Shown here: piece by piece, positions 61,935 to 64,000 of the stretch | How the letters are laid out: each line of letters begins with the position of its first letter | Position numbering within the stretch: position 1 is the first letter of the stretch | Assembly: GCF_038452265.1 (NCBI RefSeq) | Contig: NZ_CP151842.1 | Coordinates: 3,224,001-3,288,000 of the forward strand | Reading direction: 5' to 3' | DNA from: Vibrio diazotrophicus | GTDB taxonomy: Bacteria; Pseudomonadota; Gammaproteobacteria; Enterobacterales; Vibrionaceae | DNA length: 64,000 nucleotides | Made by a program: the position numbers and the translations under genes | The notes under the pieces: generated by a model | Told to the model about the DNA's origin: nothing | Database searches by the model: none | What the model saw: the letters and a program-made list of their open reading frames with translations, nothing else

Positions 61935-62318
61935 TCAACCTTTTATTAACCATTGATAAGCAAGCCAAGCGGCTGAAATGCTCAACAGCACATTTAGTAG
62001 CACGTTAAAACCCATTTTCACAAACGCACCTTGATGCACAAGAAGTACGTTATCCATTGAGAAAGTAGAAAACGTAGTCAGTGCACCAAGAAAACCTAAA
62101 CCGATAATTTGTCGCCAAGGATAAGGAGCCAGCCACTCATTCTCTACTGCAGCGATCAGCAACCCCATAATAAATGAGCCGACCACGTTAACGGTTAATG
62201 TACCATATGGGAAAGATCGTCCGAATAAAGTGACACACATTTCTGATACTAAGTATCGAGAACACGCACCGATCGCACCACCGATCGCAATAAGACCCAA
62301 AATTGAAAATTGCCCCAT
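61935..62318 (-). CDS. crcB: Fluoride exporter CrcB
   Basis: CrcB (Fluc) is a dual-topology fluoride channel. The 127-residue protein has four hydrophobic helices, N-V-V-G-S-F in helix 2 and T-T-F-S-T-F-S in helix 3. The start at 62318 has GGGAGGGTAC upstream; an earlier ATG nine codons before has none as good. No fluoride riboswitch is seen in the short leader. Confidence 0.95.
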   Translation of the reverse strand: MGQFSILGLIAIGGAIGACSRYLVSEMCVTLFGRSFPYGTLTVNVVGSFIMGLLIAAVENEWLAPYPWRQIIGLGFLGALTTFSTFSMDNVLLVHQGAFVKMGFNVLLNVLLSISAAWLAYQWLIKG

Positions 62319-62456
62319 GTACCCTCCCAAAATCATTTCAGCCATTGTACTGATTTATTGAGCACAAAAGAGTCAAAAATGATGAAAATAATGTTCTCAT
62401 AATAAGAGGAATTACCCTCTATAACTGAATAGTTTTAAAAAGTTACAGGAGTCACT

Positions 62457-63833
62457 TTAAGCAACTTCGATGTATCCCATCAAACCCGTTTTCATGTGTT
62501 CAATCACATGACAGTGATACATCCATCGACCTGGGTTGTCGGCAACGAACGCCGCCTTCGCTGAGCCATTTTTTCCAAGCAATACTGTATCAGTATGAAA
62601 AGGAGCATCGACAGGTTTGCCATCCAACTCTAACACGGTAAACGTATGTCCATGCAAGTGAATAGGATGATGATACTGCGTGACATTTTTGAGATTAAAA
62701 ATATACGTTTTGCCAAGTTCTAAACTAGCGAGTGGTGCAGGAATATTATTGGCGCTCATTCCTTCCCAAGCTCGTTTGTTCATCAGCCAAAAATTAGGTA
62801 CAGCATGCCCACTTTCATCAGCAGGAGAAACGGCACCTTCCCACTCAAAAACGAAGTCTATGGATTGAGCATTGGCCAAATCAATCTTAGGAATTGGATT
62901 GAGAGGCAAAGCTGGGATCTCGGTGTCTTCGCGTAGCTTTGATTGCTGGCATTTAAATTCGCACAGTGGGAACGGGAATTTTCCTTTCATCTGGCGCACG
63001 TAAACCACATTTCCAGCCTTAGGCGCAATAAAAGCGATGTCCACTCTCATTCCCGGCCCTATCTTATGCTCTTTTAAAGGATAAGGCGTTTTAATCGGAT
63101 TACCATCTATAGCCACTACCCACGCTTCAGCACCTTCAACAGCAATTGGATAAGTAATCGTGTTGTCGACATTAGCGATTCTCAATCTGACACTGGCATT
63201 TTGCTGCACATCGTAACTAGGATTGTGAATACCATTTACCGTTCCCCACTCCCCCGGAGTACCCATGCGAGCGCTGTAGCGTGGAATCATCAAATCCTTC
63301 CATTGACCTTTTTTATCAAGATGCCAATGTTTAAGAACTAACTCATGCTCTTGATCGAAAGTGACTGGTTGCGCTTCTTCCACCACGATAAGACCAACCA
63401 GTCCCATACCCAGTTGTTTTACGCTGTTCATATGAGGGTGATACCAGAAGGTGCCCGCATCCGGTGGAGTAAACTCATAAACGAACATCTCACCGGGCAT
63501 AATCGGCCTCTGGCTTAGAAATGGAACACCATCCATACCAATAGGTATACGCAAGCCATGCCAATGGATTGTTGTCGGTTCATCAAGTTTGTTGGTAAAG
63601 CGAATGGTCACTTTTTCCCCCTGACGACAGCGTATTGTCGGAGCGGGTATTGAAGCATTAAAGCCAAGAACAGGAGTGACATAACCCGGAACGATCTCAG
63701 CAGAAGAAGCTTCCGCTGTAAGTTCATAAACATATCTTTCCTGATCAGTCCGGATCAATGAACAGGCAGGTAATAACGTAGATAGCCCAAGAGCTGAACT
63801 AACTGAAAGAAAGCGGCGACGAGTAATATCCAT
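62457..63833 (-). CDS. Tat-exported multicopper oxidase
   Basis: A 458-residue periplasmic oxidase of the CueO/laccase family. It has the copper motifs H-W-H-G (90-93), H-P-H (132-134), H-P-I-H-L-H-G-H (389-396) and H-C-H-V-I-E-H (440-446). The position of the type-1 axial ligand is Leu451, where CueO has Met, suggesting a higher-potential site. The N-terminus (T-R-R-R-F-L-S-V-S-S) is a twin-arginine signal, followed by L-P-A-C24, a possible lipobox. A role in copper tolerance is likely but not shown; no copA or cueR is next to it. Confidence 0.9.
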   Translation of the reverse strand: MDITRRRFLSVSSALGLSTLLPACSLIRTDQERYVYELTAEASSAEIVPGYVTPVLGFNASIPAPTIRCRQGEKVTIRFTNKLDEPTTIHWHGLRIPIGMDGVPFLSQRPIMPGEMFVYEFTPPDAGTFWYHPHMNSVKQLGMGLVGLIVVEEAQPVTFDQEHELVLKHWHLDKKGQWKDLMIPRYSARMGTPGEWGTVNGIHNPSYDVQQNASVRLRIANVDNTITYPIAVEGAEAWVVAIDGNPIKTPYPLKEHKIGPGMRVDIAFIAPKAGNVVYVRQMKGKFPFPLCEFKCQQSKLREDTEIPALPLNPIPKIDLANAQSIDFVFEWEGAVSPADESGHAVPNFWLMNKRAWEGMSANNIPAPLASLELGKTYIFNLKNVTQYHHPIHLHGHTFTVLELDGKPVDAPFHTDTVLLGKNGSAKAAFVADNPGRWMYHCHVIEHMKTGLMGYIEVA

Positions 63834-63927
63834 TTCTGCCTCAGGTAAAGCAACACGATAAAGCGTTAATAAAACTTATTCTCATCACAATGTAAACAAT
63901 AGTGGTAATTAAATTGCTATCACACAC

Positions 63928-64000
63928 CTATTTCTTAATGATGCAGTTTCTGCCGTTGCGCTTCGCCATATACAGAGCCGAATCCGCTTTACTGAATAAA
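63928..64000 (-). CDS. GGDEF-domain protein, C-terminal end (partial)
   Basis: The last 24 codons before a TAG stop at 63928-63930 encode F-S-K-A-D-S-A-L-Y-M-A-K-R-N-G-R-N, typical of the end of a diguanylate cyclase domain (A-D-x-A-L-Y-x-A-K-x-x-G-R-N), followed by C-I-I-K-K. The remainder, including the GGDEF site, lies beyond the window. Confidence 0.8.
   Translation of the reverse strand, partial: LFSKADSALYMAKRNGRNCIIKK

Noticed and set aside
62319..62456. Fluoride riboswitch before crcB
   Set aside because: The leader is short and the conserved fluoride-aptamer sequence elements are not visible.

Overview
The window looks like origin-proximal DNA of the large chromosome of a Vibrio, probably of the Harveyi clade. 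That reading rests on the gene order (tatBA-ubiB-ubiJ-ubiE-rmuC, uspB-ftnA-uspA, rsmJ-asnC, thiCEFSGH with a TPP riboswitch), ERIC-type intergenic repeats, and three 16-bp parS-like ParB sites within 14 kb (45211, 55517, 59239). No rRNA, tRNA or CRISPR array was found. Species-level assignment is inference.

Layout. 1-5.6 kb: Tat export genes (tatB is cut by the window edge), ubiquinone genes ubiB/ubiJ/ubiE, an ERIC-like repeat and rmuC. 5.7-7.6 kb: an EamA transporter and an HDOD protein. 7.7-22.4 kb: an L-arabinose regulon. araB-araD-araA, an unknown 176-aa gene and araC run leftward; araFGH and a second ABC importer of the YtfQRT-YjfF type run rightward. Three AraC-type operators, each two half-sites exactly 21 bp apart, lie before araB, before araF and before the second importer, so both importers probably answer to AraC. 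22.4-25.5 kb: a cis/trans fatty-acid isomerase and a PilZ-like protein.

25.578-37.785 kb: a complete Tn7-like transposon of 12,208 bp. It has matching TGTTT...ACA ends, an ATCTT target duplication, TnsB-type end repeats, tnsA-tnsB-tnsC, and two tniQ/tnsD-family genes, with no cas genes. It sits three bases after the stop codon of yhiN. Its main cargo is one large HEPN-STAND NTPase-TPR protein, a likely anti-phage gene. An IS1111-group IS110 element with a candidate bridge-RNA region lies inside it.

37.8-46.4 kb: yhiN, uspB, ftnA, uspA, a transporter, a small protein behind a Fur-box-like site, rsmJ, asnC, a short protein resembling only the H-NS oligomerisation region, and a Bcr/CflA-type exporter divergent from a LysR regulator. 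46.6-55.5 kb: an M24 aminopeptidase, then betI-betB-betA-choX-choW-choV for choline uptake and glycine betaine synthesis. 55.6-61.9 kb: the thiCEFSGH operon under a TPP riboswitch. 61.9-64 kb: crcB, a Tat-type multicopper oxidase, and the end of a GGDEF gene cut by the window edge.
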